Assembly (NCBI GenBank): GCA_004322215.1
Contig: SCSM01000016.1
Location: 106,059 to 170,058, forward strand
Direction of reading: 5' to 3'
Source: Bacteroidota bacterium
GTDB taxonomy: Bacteria; Bacteroidota; Ignavibacteria; Kapaibacteriales; UBA2268
Length of the DNA stretch: 64,000 bases
The position numbers and the translations under genes are program-made. Of this stretch, positions 28,772 through 38,326 are shown one piece after another (within the stretch, counting starts at the first letter, position 1; each line of letters opens with the position of its first letter). The notes beneath the pieces were generated by a model. That model searched no databases. It had not been told where the DNA came from and saw nothing but the letters and a program-made list of their open reading frames with translations.

Positions 28772-29311
28772 ATGACACAAGAAGCAATTTTTTCAGGATT
28801 TGGCGGTCAGGGTGTTTTGACTATGGGTATGCTCCTTGGATATGCGGGAATCATTGAAGATAAAGAAGTTACCTGGATGCCTTCTTATGGTCCCGAGATG
28901 AGAGGCGGTACGGCAAATTGTATTACAATTATTTCCGATACCTCCATAAGTTCCCCAATTATCTCGACTTTCGACACTGTGATGGCTCTCAACCAACCCT
29001 CTGTCGATAAATTTGAAGAAAAAGTTAAAAAGGGAGGCAATATTATTTATGATAGTACGAATATATTAACGGTTCCAACGAGAAAAGATATAAATATTTA
29101 TGCCGTACCAGGCAGCGAGACCGCTGTCAGGTTGAAAAATTCTAAGGTGCTGAACATGATTATGCTTGGTTCTTTTCTGAAAGTGAATCCTATCGTTAAG
29201 GTGGAAACTATATGGAAAGCCTTAGAACAAGTACTCCCAGAACGGTATCATCATCTTATTCCGTTGAACCAGGAGGCCTTCAATACCGGCATGGAGCTGA
29301 TTGCAAAATAA
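28772..29311 (+). CDS. korC: 2-oxoacid:ferredoxin oxidoreductase gamma subunit
   Basis: The 179-residue gamma subunit contains the opening GFGGQGVLTMGMLLGYAG and MPSYGPEMRGGTANC motifs, the latter with the Cys that contacts CoA in the family. It completes the complex. The gene begins one base after the beta stop. A strong hairpin with a ten-T tail (29340-29369) follows 28 bases downstream, ending the operon. The gene order delta-alpha-beta-gamma is a common layout for KOR and VOR enzymes. Confidence 0.95.
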   Translation: MTQEAIFSGFGGQGVLTMGMLLGYAGIIEDKEVTWMPSYGPEMRGGTANCITIISDTSISSPIISTFDTVMALNQPSVDKFEEKVKKGGNIIYDSTNILTVPTRKDINIYAVPGSETAVRLKNSKVLNMIMLGSFLKVNPIVKVETIWKALEQVLPERYHHLIPLNQEAFNTGMELIAK

Positions 29312-29339
29312 TGGTAAAGAAATGGCAGTTACAACAAAG

Positions 29340-29369
29340 TCCCCCTCCCCCAAGGGGGATTTTTTTTTT
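29340..29369 (+). terminator. Rho-independent terminator of the KOR operon
   Basis: TCCCCC at 29340-29345 can pair with GGGGGA at 29354-29359, or the nearer TCCCCC at 29346-29351 can do so with a tight loop. Ten T residues follow directly. It lies just after the gamma subunit stop. Confidence 0.8.
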
Positions 29370-29589
29370 CCAAATTATACTGATATTGATTTTTTCATTG
29401 CACGTGAAAATAAATTCCAACAAGTTTTATAATAAAAAATTAAACCATCCTACTCCAAAACTTCTTATTTTTGTATATTAATATTTTGTAAAAATGAAAT
29501 TGAAAATAAAAAAAGCTCATTTATAATATACAAAATCTAAAGTGCCATTAATTAATCAAAAAAATAAGGGAAACCTTTAGGAATAATCT

Positions 29590-30678
29590 ATGAATTCTGA
29601 GATATGGACTATTATTGCTGCAACCGGCAGCTATATACCATCGAATGTTGTTAAAAATGAAGATTTTCTCAAAAATGAATTTTATGATTCTAATGGAAAG
29701 AAAATTGCTAATAACCCCGATACTATTAATAAATTTGAAGAAATTACCGGGATTAAGGAACGCAGATGGGCAGATGACAATCTCGTCACTTCCGACATCG
29801 CATTTTTTGCCGCAGAACAAGCTTTTAATTCATCTGCAATTGATAAGGAAACTATTGATTACATAATCGTTGCTCATAATTTCGGTGATGTTAGATTCGA
29901 CAATCGCAGGTCTGACCTTGTACCAAGTCTTGCTGCAAGAGTAAAAGCGCGGCTCGGTATCAAAAATCCTTACACTGTTGCTTATGACCTTCCTTTCGGT
30001 TGCCCCGGTTGGCTTCAGGCAGTCATGCAGGCAGACTTCTATATCAAATCGGGCGTTGCTAAAAGAGCTTTGGTTATTGGTGCCGAAATTCTGTCACGTG
30101 TGTCCGACCCTCACGACCGCGACAGCATGATTTATGCAGACGGTGCCGGTGCAGTAATTTTCGATGGGATTCGCAGTAATACTCCGATTGGTATCCTCTC
30201 GCAAATTTCCCGCTCAGACACAATTGCTCATAGCCGTATGCTCTGGATGGATAAATCCTTTAATCCTGATTATCCCAATGAACAATTATTCCTCAAAATG
30301 CAGGGGCATAATCTTTATAAATATGCACTTCAAATTGTTCCGGGACTTGTAAAAGAAAGTCTCGATAAAGCCGGTGTCAACCTTACTGATATTAAAAAAG
30401 TTTTCATCCATCAGGCAAACAACAAAATGGATGAAGAAATTCTTAAGCGGCTCTTCGACTTGTACGGAATAAATAACATGAAACAGGTCCATATTGATAA
30501 CGTTATGCCGATGACTATTTCCTGGTTGGGGAACAGTTCTGTCGCAACACTTCCCACCCTCCTGGATTTGATGCTCAAAAATAAAATCCAGGACCACATA
30601 GTCAACAAAGGTGATACTGCTGTCCTCGCTTCTGTTGGAGCAGGCATGAATGTCAATGCAATGGTTTACAAATTTTAA
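29590..30678 (+). CDS. 3-oxoacyl-ACP synthase III family protein
   Basis: A 362-residue thiolase-fold enzyme with the FabH triad C138 (PFGCPGW), H274 (VFIHQANNK) and N315 (WLGNSSVA). It is about 35 residues longer than typical FabH and shows the insertion-bearing N-terminus seen in related KAS III-like and OleA-like enzymes. The condensing reaction (acyl-CoA with malonyl-ACP, or head-to-head) cannot be set by inspection. It stands alone after the KOR terminator and converges on rimO. A housekeeping fabH with fabD, fabG and acpP is not in this window, so this is probably an accessory copy. Confidence 0.87.
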   Translation: MNSEIWTIIAATGSYIPSNVVKNEDFLKNEFYDSNGKKIANNPDTINKFEEITGIKERRWADDNLVTSDIAFFAAEQAFNSSAIDKETIDYIIVAHNFGDVRFDNRRSDLVPSLAARVKARLGIKNPYTVAYDLPFGCPGWLQAVMQADFYIKSGVAKRALVIGAEILSRVSDPHDRDSMIYADGAGAVIFDGIRSNTPIGILSQISRSDTIAHSRMLWMDKSFNPDYPNEQLFLKMQGHNLYKYALQIVPGLVKESLDKAGVNLTDIKKVFIHQANNKMDEEILKRLFDLYGINNMKQVHIDNVMPMTISWLGNSSVATLPTLLDLMLKNKIQDHIVNKGDTAVLASVGAGMNVNAMVYKF

Positions 30679-30711
30679 TGCCCTGTTATTAATCAGTATT
30701 GGCTTTGGTTT

Positions 30712-32019
30712 TCATACAACACTACCATGCAAATCATACTCCTCCGCTTTATCAATTTTTACATTGACAAATGTTCCCATTTCAATTTCTGTGTTGCTTT
30801 GTACATAAACTGCATTATCAATATCGGGTGCATCATGCTGAGTCCTTCCAATATATTCATCAGGTGAGACTTTTTCATCTATTACTACTTGAATTGTACT
30901 TCCGATTTTAATTTGATTCTTCTTCATTGAAATTGACTGCTGCAATTCCATCAGCAAATTCCGTCTTTCCTCTTTTACTTTCTCCGGGATTTTATCTCCC
31001 AACGGAAATGCAGGTGTCCCTTCTTCTGCAGAATACGTGAATACACCAACCCGGTCAAGCTGAACATCTCTGAGGAAATTTGATAGTTCTGTAAAATCAT
31101 TCTTTGTTTCTCCGGGATAGCCGACAATAAATGTACTGCGAATTGCAACCCCAGGAACTGTTTTCCTGATTTTTTCAATCATTGTCTCTAACTGCAATCT
31201 GTTCGTTTCCCTTTTCATTGATTTAAGAATATTCTGAGATACATGCTGAAAAGGAATATCAACATATTTACAAATATTATCTCTTTCAGCCATAACTCTG
31301 AGTATATCATCGGGAAAACCTTTCGGAAAAGCATACATCAGCCGAATCCATTCCAATCCCTTAATATCGCTTAATGAACTGAGCAAATCAGCCAGCATCC
31401 TCTGCCCTGTCAGGTCAATTCCATAATAAGTTGTGTCTTGTGCAATCAAAATTAATTCCTTCACACCTTTTTCCACCAAACCCTCCGTCTCCCTTATTAG
31501 CAATTCCATCGGTTTGGAAACATAGCTCCCTTTAATCAGCGGTATTGCACAAAATGAGCATGTATGATTACATCCATCAGCAATTTTCAAATAGGCATAA
31601 TGCTTTGGCGTGAGCAATTCCCTCTCTCCTAAAAGTTCCGTCATGGGATTTTGTACCAATGCTTTCAGTATATCTTCATTTGAATTTAATCCGAAAATAT
31701 GGTCAACATAAGGAAGTTGTGTTCTCAGTTCATCGGCATAGCGTTCTGCAAGACATCCAAAGACAATAAGAGATTTCAGCTTTTTCCTTCTCCTCAATTC
31801 CGATGCCTCCTGTATGAGTTGTATATTCTCTTCCTTTGCCGGCTTTATAAATCCGCAAGTGTTAATAATGAGAGCATCCGCTTCCTCAGGATTTTGTACA
31901 TAATTCAGTTCATTCCCCTTCAGCCGGGCAATCAGGTATTCCGAATCCACCACATTCTTACTGCATCCAAGCGTAAGTATTGAAAACGATTTTATATTGT
32001 TTGTTGGTTTATTAGACAT
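30712..32019 (-). CDS. rimO: Ribosomal protein S12 methylthiotransferase RimO
   Basis: RimO methylthiolates an Asp of ribosomal protein S12. The N-terminal UPF0004 domain has the three auxiliary-cluster Cys (C19 in LTLGCSKN, C55 in NTCGFI, C89 in FGCLAERY). The radical SAM domain has C150, C154 and C157 in GCNHTCSFC. A C-terminal TRAM-like end includes VNVKIDKAEEYDLHG. The length of 435 residues is normal. It is intact, but its 5' end has been copied twice upstream (34864-34943 and 35811-35880), and a stray T9SS gene fragment abuts its start. Confidence 0.96.
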   Translation of the reverse strand: MSNKPTNNIKSFSILTLGCSKNVVDSEYLIARLKGNELNYVQNPEEADALIINTCGFIKPAKEENIQLIQEASELRRRKKLKSLIVFGCLAERYADELRTQLPYVDHIFGLNSNEDILKALVQNPMTELLGERELLTPKHYAYLKIADGCNHTCSFCAIPLIKGSYVSKPMELLIRETEGLVEKGVKELILIAQDTTYYGIDLTGQRMLADLLSSLSDIKGLEWIRLMYAFPKGFPDDILRVMAERDNICKYVDIPFQHVSQNILKSMKRETNRLQLETMIEKIRKTVPGVAIRSTFIVGYPGETKNDFTELSNFLRDVQLDRVGVFTYSAEEGTPAFPLGDKIPEKVKEERRNLLMELQQSISMKKNQIKIGSTIQVVIDEKVSPDEYIGRTQHDAPDIDNAVYVQSNTEIEMGTFVNVKIDKAEEYDLHGSVV

Positions 32020-32043
32020 AAATTATTATTTTTAAAATTTCAA

Positions 32044-32096
32044 ATACCTATGAAATATAATCCGGGAGCAAGCAAAGAAGTATTAATTCTCATTAT
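32044..32096 (-). pseudogene. Stray 3' fragment of a T9SS sorting-domain gene
   Basis: On the minus strand this reads MRINTSLLAPGLYFIGI then a stop, closely matching the end of the T9SS gene at 35946-38021 (EINTSSLAPGLYFIRIGN) at both DNA and protein level. About 45 bases align with only a few differences. It overlaps the last codons of the membrane spermidine-synthase-like gene and lies directly 5' of rimO. It appears to mark an old junction rather than a functional gene. Confidence 0.65.
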
Positions 32097-34713
32097 ATAA
32101 AATCATTTTTTGTAAATTAAAATATAATTCCAAAAATACCAATCCGGCTATAAGATAGCAAATAAATCCTGTCCAAAATGTAACTGAAATACTCGTAGCC
32201 AGGGCAATAACGACAGCAAGAACAGAAGCCATCACCGATGTCGCACCGTTAATTCCCCATAGCCATGGTGTAATTATTCTTAGATGCTCAGATGCCAATT
32301 TCATTCCAATTGGGAAAGCAATACCCATAAATAGCCCAAGTGGAAACAGTATGACGATGGAAATGAAAATCCTTAAGGGTGTTGTATCGCTTTGATAATT
32401 TAAAATGATACCCGGTGTTAATAATCCGAATATGAAAAGAATAGCAAGGAGCAATGAAAAACTTAATATAGTTATTGCTTTATTTTCGAGTAATTTGATT
32501 CTTTGAGTCAGAAAGCTGCCCATACCGGTCGAGAGCAACAATGCAAACAAAACTACAGATAATCCGTAAACCGGATGCCCTAGGAAAATTATCAGTCTCT
32601 GCATTTGGGAAATTTCAATGAACATGAATCCCATCCCTATAGAAGCAAAATAAATAAAATATGGAATTGCATCTCTTAGTTTCATCTTTTGTCGCCAATT
32701 TTCAACCCTGTTTTGTTCTGCATCTTTAATTAATGAAAAAGTCTTAGCGGAATAAATTGTTCTATTTGTGTACTTTTGAGAAATATACAAAGGGACAATA
32801 ATACAAAATAATGTTAGAGTAGTAACAATAAAAAATAGTACGACCAACAGTTTAACAGCTGCTTGATTATGATTTCTATTATGTTTTGCTTGAAAATTTA
32901 AAAAATTTTTGATTTTTAATAACTGAAAGAAAAAAGGGCTGTCGTCGGTAGGTGGCGACAGGTTTAGTTCATATAAATTATAAAAATTTTCTAAATCATT
33001 ATTAGTTACCATGACAGCCAGGATACTATCCGATACATGTCTTGGACTAAAAACTATGTCAAAATTCATGGTTCTGGCTACATTTTCAATCGAATTAATT
33101 TCATTTTCAGAAAATGGTTTTTTACTGATTAAAATAGTTCCGATACCGGAAAAACGATTTTCGGGAGCATAATTGTAATTATTAGCTGCTATTATAATAT
33201 GTTCTTTTGGCAATTTCACACCGGAATTTTTAAGCGTTGCTACTGCTAATGAAACTAACCGGTACATTTCACCATAATTCTGATTCGAATACCATCTTGA
33301 AAAGGATATCATCCCACTGTCTGACAAATGATTATAGAAAGAATTCCATGCCTGTGTTGTGTAAAGTGAATTTTCTGCAAGAACAAATGAACCCGCAGCG
33401 GTGGCAGCCCAGGTGTCTATAAGTGAAACCTGGATTATATCAAATTTCTCCTTACTTCTTGCGATATAGCTTCTGGCTTCATCATTGATAAAACTAACTT
33501 TGGGATGTCTGTCTAAATGCCCGGTGAAATCGCCATATTGATTATTTACTGCTTTTATTATGTTTTCATTTATTTCGACTGCTAAAATTGATTTTTGATT
33601 AAAAACGAGTGCAGAAAGTATGTCTCTTCCTCCTCCGACACCAATTACTAAAATTTTAGAACCTGTCCTTATATAATGGGCAAGATTAGTCACGTCATAT
33701 TTCAAATAATCGATATCTTTTAAATCTCCCCTAAATTTAGTAAGTACTGTCGAAGCACTTCCGTCAATATTTAATTCAAGCCACTTTGATTTAATATCGC
33801 TGGGAAATGTATTGCTAAAACCCCAACCTTGTGGTTGTCGCTCATTAATAGTATCCCCAAATACTGCAATTCGCGAAAAAGAATTCCATTTTTGGTATAG
33901 TGGACGCACCTCCTGAATACCTTTTACCCAGGGCATAGTAATTAACGGCTTTTGTTTTTCCTGAAGTATTGTATTCAAAATAATGAAAATTAAAATAAGG
34001 ATACAATAAGAAAATATAGCATAGAATAGTTTCTTACTTTCTAATATTTTTTTCCGGTCAGAATTGTAAAGACTTAAATTGTCATTAATTTTATCTTCTG
34101 ATAATTCGTCCTCAATTATAATATTATTAAATTGTTCCCTGCGATAATCAAACCAAAAGAATAATGCCCCAACAGAAGCGATAATTGATATTATTAGCAT
34201 TGTAGTTGGACCATCTGTAAACTTTAAAATATAAATTAAAAGGATACATCCAAGTGCCGAACCCGAAAGGTCAGCAGCATACAAGCTGCCTATTTTACCG
34301 GGATACCTTGTCAGGGCTATGCTCACACAAATTCCACTGAAAATAAATGGTATGGAAATTATAGTATAACTTAATCCCAATGCAAATATACTTGTCAAAG
34401 ACCATGAATTCGGGAAAGGAATCACAAGCATTGTAAACATACTGAAAACCATAGTAACCGAAAATAGAAATGAACCGAGAGAAAGGTGGTATTTTGATTT
34501 TTCAATTTTAAAATATCCCGGGAAAATATATACGATGATTGCTCCGACTGACATTCCGAACATTGCAACCGATATAGCCATAAAAGCAAGATGATACCAC
34601 ATTATAACACTAAAAAACCGGGTCAACAGAATTTCATACATTAAAGTAGAAAGTGTTATAAGAAATAAACCGGAATAGGTGTTGATTTTGACTGAAGTCG
34701 GTTTGCTATTCAC
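32083..34713 (-). CDS. Polytopic membrane protein with a spermidine-synthase-like methyltransferase fold
   Basis: An 876-residue protein with six or seven N-terminal membrane segments (to about residue 260). A soluble domain with ILVIGVGGGRDILSAL and ILAVEIN follows (about 355-580), and further membrane segments fill about 620-870. The soluble domain resembles spermidine-synthase-like Rossmann proteins, with a candidate acid in QVSLIDTWAATAAG. The flanking domains look like MFS-type halves. Proteins of this build are annotated as fused spermidine synthase or membrane polyamine-related proteins, but aminopropyl transfer is unproven. Its C-terminus overlaps the stray T9SS fragment, so this gene may have arrived with the rearrangement described under findings. 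Confidence 0.8.
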   Translation of the reverse strand: MNSKPTSVKINTYSGLFLITLSTLMYEILLTRFFSVIMWYHLAFMAISVAMFGMSVGAIIVYIFPGYFKIEKSKYHLSLGSFLFSVTMVFSMFTMLVIPFPNSWSLTSIFALGLSYTIISIPFIFSGICVSIALTRYPGKIGSLYAADLSGSALGCILLIYILKFTDGPTTMLIISIIASVGALFFWFDYRREQFNNIIIEDELSEDKINDNLSLYNSDRKKILESKKLFYAIFSYCILILIFIILNTILQEKQKPLITMPWVKGIQEVRPLYQKWNSFSRIAVFGDTINERQPQGWGFSNTFPSDIKSKWLELNIDGSASTVLTKFRGDLKDIDYLKYDVTNLAHYIRTGSKILVIGVGGGRDILSALVFNQKSILAVEINENIIKAVNNQYGDFTGHLDRHPKVSFINDEARSYIARSKEKFDIIQVSLIDTWAATAAGSFVLAENSLYTTQAWNSFYNHLSDSGMISFSRWYSNQNYGEMYRLVSLAVATLKNSGVKLPKEHIIIAANNYNYAPENRFSGIGTILISKKPFSENEINSIENVARTMNFDIVFSPRHVSDSILAVMVTNNDLENFYNLYELNLSPPTDDSPFFFQLLKIKNFLNFQAKHNRNHNQAAVKLLVVLFFIVTTLTLFCIIVPLYISQKYTNRTIYSAKTFSLIKDAEQNRVENWRQKMKLRDAIPYFIYFASIGMGFMFIEISQMQRLIIFLGHPVYGLSVVLFALLLSTGMGSFLTQRIKLLENKAITILSFSLLLAILFIFGLLTPGIILNYQSDTTPLRIFISIVILFPLGLFMGIAFPIGMKLASEHLRIITPWLWGINGATSVMASVLAVVIALATSISVTFWTGFICYLIAGLVFLELYFNLQKMILYNEN

Positions 34714-34789
34714 ATATTTCCCTATAAAAATGCTAAATCCAATTCTTCAAGACACAGCTGCTTTAAATTATTTCTAATTTTAATAATAA

Positions 34790-34943
34790 CAAAATTAAGA
34801 AGTTTTACTCATGGTATCAAAACGATTTATTGATATAGAGACAGAACAATGTTCTGTCCTTATGAAATCAGGAATTCCGAATCCACCACATTTTTACTGC
34901 ACCCAAGCGTAAGTATTGAAAATGATTTTATATTGTTTGACAT
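34790..34943 (-). repeat. Direct repeat copy A carrying a truncated rimO start
   Basis: This roughly 154-base block matches a second block at 35730-35880. On the minus strand it encodes MSNNIKSFSILTLGCSKNVV and then DSEFLIS before a stop, which is the first 27 or so residues of rimO. It also contains a GACAGAAC-AAT-GTTCTGTC palindrome (34840-34858). It sits just downstream of the HEPN gene. It is a partial gene copy, not a coding gene. Confidence 0.8.
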
Positions 34944-34975
34944 TGTTAAATAAATTTTGAATTTTGAATTTTGAA

Positions 34976-35383
34976 TTAAGGAGTTTTCAATTTAATCTCA
35001 ATAATTTCATCAATAACTTTAACAAATTTTTTCATTTTCTTATAATACAACTGGACCTCATCTTTTACAACAATAGTAAAATCGTGATAGTCAACTGCAG
35101 TTCTTTTTCTGAAGGAAAGATTTAAAATATCAGCTATCTCTTTATCTATTATTCCACTATGAATATAATCTTTATTAAATTTCCCGATTAATTGACTATG
35201 TTTAGATGAAGAAAAATCTTCAATTAACATCAAGGCAGTAATAATATTGAATCCGGCATAGTAAATCCTGTTCATTGCAGTAGCAAGAAAATTATTTTTA
35301 ATATGAGAATCAATCTCATCTAAAATTTTTTTTGCTTTTTCCCTTTTGTAATTAACAAGGTTTAATTTATCTTCTTGTTTCAT
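34976..35383 (-). CDS. HEPN-domain protein (HEPN/MNT toxin-antitoxin type)
   Basis: A 135-residue all-helical HEPN protein. RKRTAVDYHDF near residue 105-115 holds the R-x5-H motif of HEPN ribonucleases, and NNFLATAMNRIYYAGFNIIT is a typical upstream helix. It is translated from an ATG overlapping the stop of the MNT nucleotidyltransferase by four bases, the usual arrangement of HEPN/MNT toxin-antitoxin pairs. In known pairs the MNT partner AMPylates or otherwise neutralises HEPN. The pair is bracketed by direct repeats made of rimO fragments. Confidence 0.88.
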   Translation of the reverse strand: MKQEDKLNLVNYKREKAKKILDEIDSHIKNNFLATAMNRIYYAGFNIITALMLIEDFSSSKHSQLIGKFNKDYIHSGIIDKEIADILNLSFRKRTAVDYHDFTIVVKDEVQLYYKKMKKFVKVIDEIIEIKLKTP

Positions 35384-35724
35384 ACAATTTGACCTGTGTT
35401 AATTACTTCCTGTATGTATGGATGGAAAGAATATTTCTTGAAATCAGCTTTTGAAATGAATTGAGGATCAAAAACAATGTTATTATCAATACCCAATTCA
35501 ATAATAATTTTGGAGTATTGGTATTCTTTTTTCCAGTCAAGGTTTTTTGTTGTTACCAATACCAAATCAAAGTCAGAATCTTTATTGTTTTTCGAAATTC
35601 TTGAGCCATAGCAATATATATCCTCAACCGAATTTTTAAATTGGCTGTTCAGGATTTGTTTAATTTTGGTAACCAACTTAAAATCGTCAATTTCCAAAGT
35701 CCTTATTTTATTATTATTTCTCAT
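35380..35724 (-). CDS. MNT-type nucleotidyltransferase (HEPN partner)
   Basis: A 114-residue minimal nucleotidyltransferase with GS at 40-41 and the catalytic DFD at 51-53 in the classic GSR-x7-DSDFDLVLV arrangement. As the upstream gene of the HEPN protein it is the likely antitoxin. The start ATG is six bases from the edge of repeat copy B, so its promoter must lie inside the repeat. No further domain is visible. Confidence 0.9.
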   Translation of the reverse strand: MRNNNKIRTLEIDDFKLVTKIKQILNSQFKNSVEDIYCYGSRISKNNKDSDFDLVLVTTKNLDWKKEYQYSKIIIELGIDNNIVFDPQFISKADFKKYSFHPYIQEVINTGQIV

Positions 35725-35729
35725 ATATG

Positions 35730-35880
35730 CAAAATTAAGAAGTTTTATTTAAGGTATCCAAAATTTATTTGTAGGGATAGAACATTGTTTTGTCCCAACG
35801 CGATAAGGAATTCCGAATCCACCACATTTTTACTGCACCCAAGCGTAAGTATGGAAAACGATTTTATGTTGTTTGTCATA
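35730..35880 (-). repeat. Direct repeat copy B carrying a truncated rimO start
   Basis: Partner of copy A. On the minus strand it reads MTNNIKSFSILTLGCSKNVV, then DSEFLIALGQNN and an unrelated tail to a stop. It contains an imperfect palindrome GGGATAGAAC-ATT-GTTTTGTCCC at 35774-35796. It lies immediately upstream of the MNT start and about 65 bases beyond the stop of the T9SS Asp-box gene. Confidence 0.8.
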
Positions 35881-35945
35881 GATTATTAATCAATTTTCAA
35901 AGATGCTATTGACGGATGAAATGGAGTATGCTTTGAAAAAGTTTT

Positions 35946-38021
35946 TCATTCTTTAATAAATTTCTTTACTTCATTTCCAATACGAATGAAATATAATCCG
36001 GGAGCAAGAGAAGAAGTATTTATTTCTGTTCTTGTACCATGTAATTCACCGTATAATACTTTTATTCCGAGAAGATTTATTATTTCAAATTTGGAATTAT
36101 TATCATTTTTTAGTTTAATAACCAATAAATCAGAAAAATTATTTTGATAAATGCTAATAAATTCAGACTCTGAAACTATTTGATTATCTACTGATAATAA
36201 TTTATCAATATCAGCTCTAAAAAGGCCATCATAAGCTGTACCTGCAAAAATTGTATTTCCTTTAATTGCTATATTTAAAACCTCTAAACTTGTCAATCCA
36301 TCATTTTTTGGCAACCACGAGTTACAGTTATCTGTTGATAAAAATACACCCCTCCCATTATAGAAAAATTCCATATAACTACGGGTTGAAATAAATACAT
36401 TGTCGTTACTTTTTCCTATTGATGAAATAAATAGGTCCGATATGCCATTATTCATTAAAGTCCAGTTATCTCCATTATCTGTTGATAGAAAAACACCTCC
36501 AATCAAATCAAGAAAAACATCTGTATAAAAACCAGCATAAATATTATCACCATTTATACATATTGAATAAACATCCTTGTAAATTAATCCTTCATTTTTT
36601 GGTTCCCACGTATTACCTTTATCTGTTGATATGAAAATACCATCACGGTCTGTACCAACAAATATATTTTTACCATCACTAGTAACAGTATGTGCGAAAC
36701 CTGTGGTTAAACCATTATTTGAAGCATGCCATGAATTACCATCATCAGTTGAAATATATATACCTGCTCCCCAAGTACATGCGATAATATTATTATCACA
36801 AATTGCCAATGAATTTATACTGGCTGTGGGTAAACCATTATTCCTATTTTCCCAGTAATTTCCATAATCAGATGAATAATATACGCCCCTAAATTCACCA
36901 CCTGTAAAAATTTTATTTCCATTAACTGCAATTGTAAATACCCATAAATCAGCTAATCCATTATTTTTTTCAATCCATGTATTTCCGTTATCAGTAGAAG
37001 AATTAATACCACTTGACGTACCAATAAAAATTTTATCATCACAAAATGCAATCGGATTAACTCCTAAACCTTTTATACCTTTATTTTTAATTTTCCAAGT
37101 TTCTCCATAATCAGATGAAAAATATATCCCTATTTTGCTACCTGTGAAAATATTTTCTCCATTGATAACAATTGTGGAAATAAATAATAATAGATTCTCA
37201 GAAGTTTTTAATATCCAGGAATTCCCAAAGTCAGTGGACATATATATTCCATCTCCATTTGTACTTGCAAAAAGATTTTTTTCATCATAAGCAATAGTAA
37301 TAACACTTTTATGTATGCCAGTGCTCTTCTTTGTCCATGTATTACCATCATCTGTAGAGAGAAAAATTCCCTCCCAACAACCAATAAAAATATTACTATC
37401 TATGATTATTATTGAATTTATATCATCGTCTGGTAATCCTTTGGTTTTATCTAACCAAGAATTACCGTAATCAGATGATGTATATAAACCGCGAGATCCA
37501 CCTATAAAAATTTTATTACCACTTATCGCGACTGAATTTACTGTTTGAGGACTTTTACAAATTTCATTAGATTCTTTCCAAGAATTCCCCATATCTGATG
37601 ACAAATATATATTCCATGCAGATGATTCTAAACTAACGACTATAAGACTATCATTAATTGTAATAGAAGTAATATTATTATATGTATCTGGTAATCCTTT
37701 ATTCTTAGGTATCCAGCTATTACCATTATCAGTTGATAGATATACTCCATCAAAATAAGTACCGATAAAAATATTATTACCCTTAACAGCAATTGAACTT
37801 ATTTTTTGGATAGGTATTCCATTGTTTTTCTCTACCCAAGTATTCCCATTGTCACTTGATAGGGAAGTACCTTTATTTGTCCCCGCAAAAATCAAACTAT
37901 CCTTCTTAGCAAGACATCGGACACCACCTCCTTCCAATCCATTATTACAATCTTCCCATTGAGAAAAAATCAAGTTTAAATTGATGGCCATGATAACAAA
38001 AAATAAAATTGTCTTTTTCAT
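35946..38021 (-). CDS. T9SS-exported Asp-box (BNR) repeat protein
   Basis: A 691-residue secreted protein: signal peptide (about 1-20, NLIFSQ), then thirteen blades each ending in an Asp-box such as SSDNGNTW, STDNGNSW, SSDYGETW and STDKGNTW, regularly spaced about 45-50 residues apart. A C-terminal T9SS sorting domain follows (FEIINLLGIKVLYGELHG, LAPGLYFIRIGNEVKKFIKE). It should form one or two beta-propellers on the cell surface. The same propeller type occurs in the giant gene at 18853-22230. No catalytic sialidase residues are evident. It is the first minus-strand gene of this region. Confidence 0.92.
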   Translation of the reverse strand: MKKTILFFVIMAINLNLIFSQWEDCNNGLEGGGVRCLAKKDSLIFAGTNKGTSLSSDNGNTWVEKNNGIPIQKISSIAVKGNNIFIGTYFDGVYLSTDNGNSWIPKNKGLPDTYNNITSITINDSLIVVSLESSAWNIYLSSDMGNSWKESNEICKSPQTVNSVAISGNKIFIGGSRGLYTSSDYGNSWLDKTKGLPDDDINSIIIIDSNIFIGCWEGIFLSTDDGNTWTKKSTGIHKSVITIAYDEKNLFASTNGDGIYMSTDFGNSWILKTSENLLLFISTIVINGENIFTGSKIGIYFSSDYGETWKIKNKGIKGLGVNPIAFCDDKIFIGTSSGINSSTDNGNTWIEKNNGLADLWVFTIAVNGNKIFTGGEFRGVYYSSDYGNYWENRNNGLPTASINSLAICDNNIIACTWGAGIYISTDDGNSWHASNNGLTTGFAHTVTSDGKNIFVGTDRDGIFISTDKGNTWEPKNEGLIYKDVYSICINGDNIYAGFYTDVFLDLIGGVFLSTDNGDNWTLMNNGISDLFISSIGKSNDNVFISTRSYMEFFYNGRGVFLSTDNCNSWLPKNDGLTSLEVLNIAIKGNTIFAGTAYDGLFRADIDKLLSVDNQIVSESEFISIYQNNFSDLLVIKLKNDNNSKFEIINLLGIKVLYGELHGTRTEINTSSLAPGLYFIRIGNEVKKFIKE

Positions 38022-38326
38022 TTTAAAACATTAATTATTTTGACACCTTTTTAATAATAATGACACATGATTAGCTAAAAGGTCTCAAAATTTGTTAAAA
38101 ACTTCTTTATAGTAAGACAACTTATTCATCTCAGGTTTTTGCAGTGATGTAATATATATCCACAATTCAAAATTTAAAATTCAAAATTCAAAATTTTTAT
38201 ATCTCACACCACCCTGATCCCATACTCCAAAATTTCAGCTACGAATGGATTGCTTGTGTTGAAATCTTCAGGTAAAAAGTTAACAAATATAATATAATGA
38301 AATAAGAATAAAAAAAATTCAAGTAA

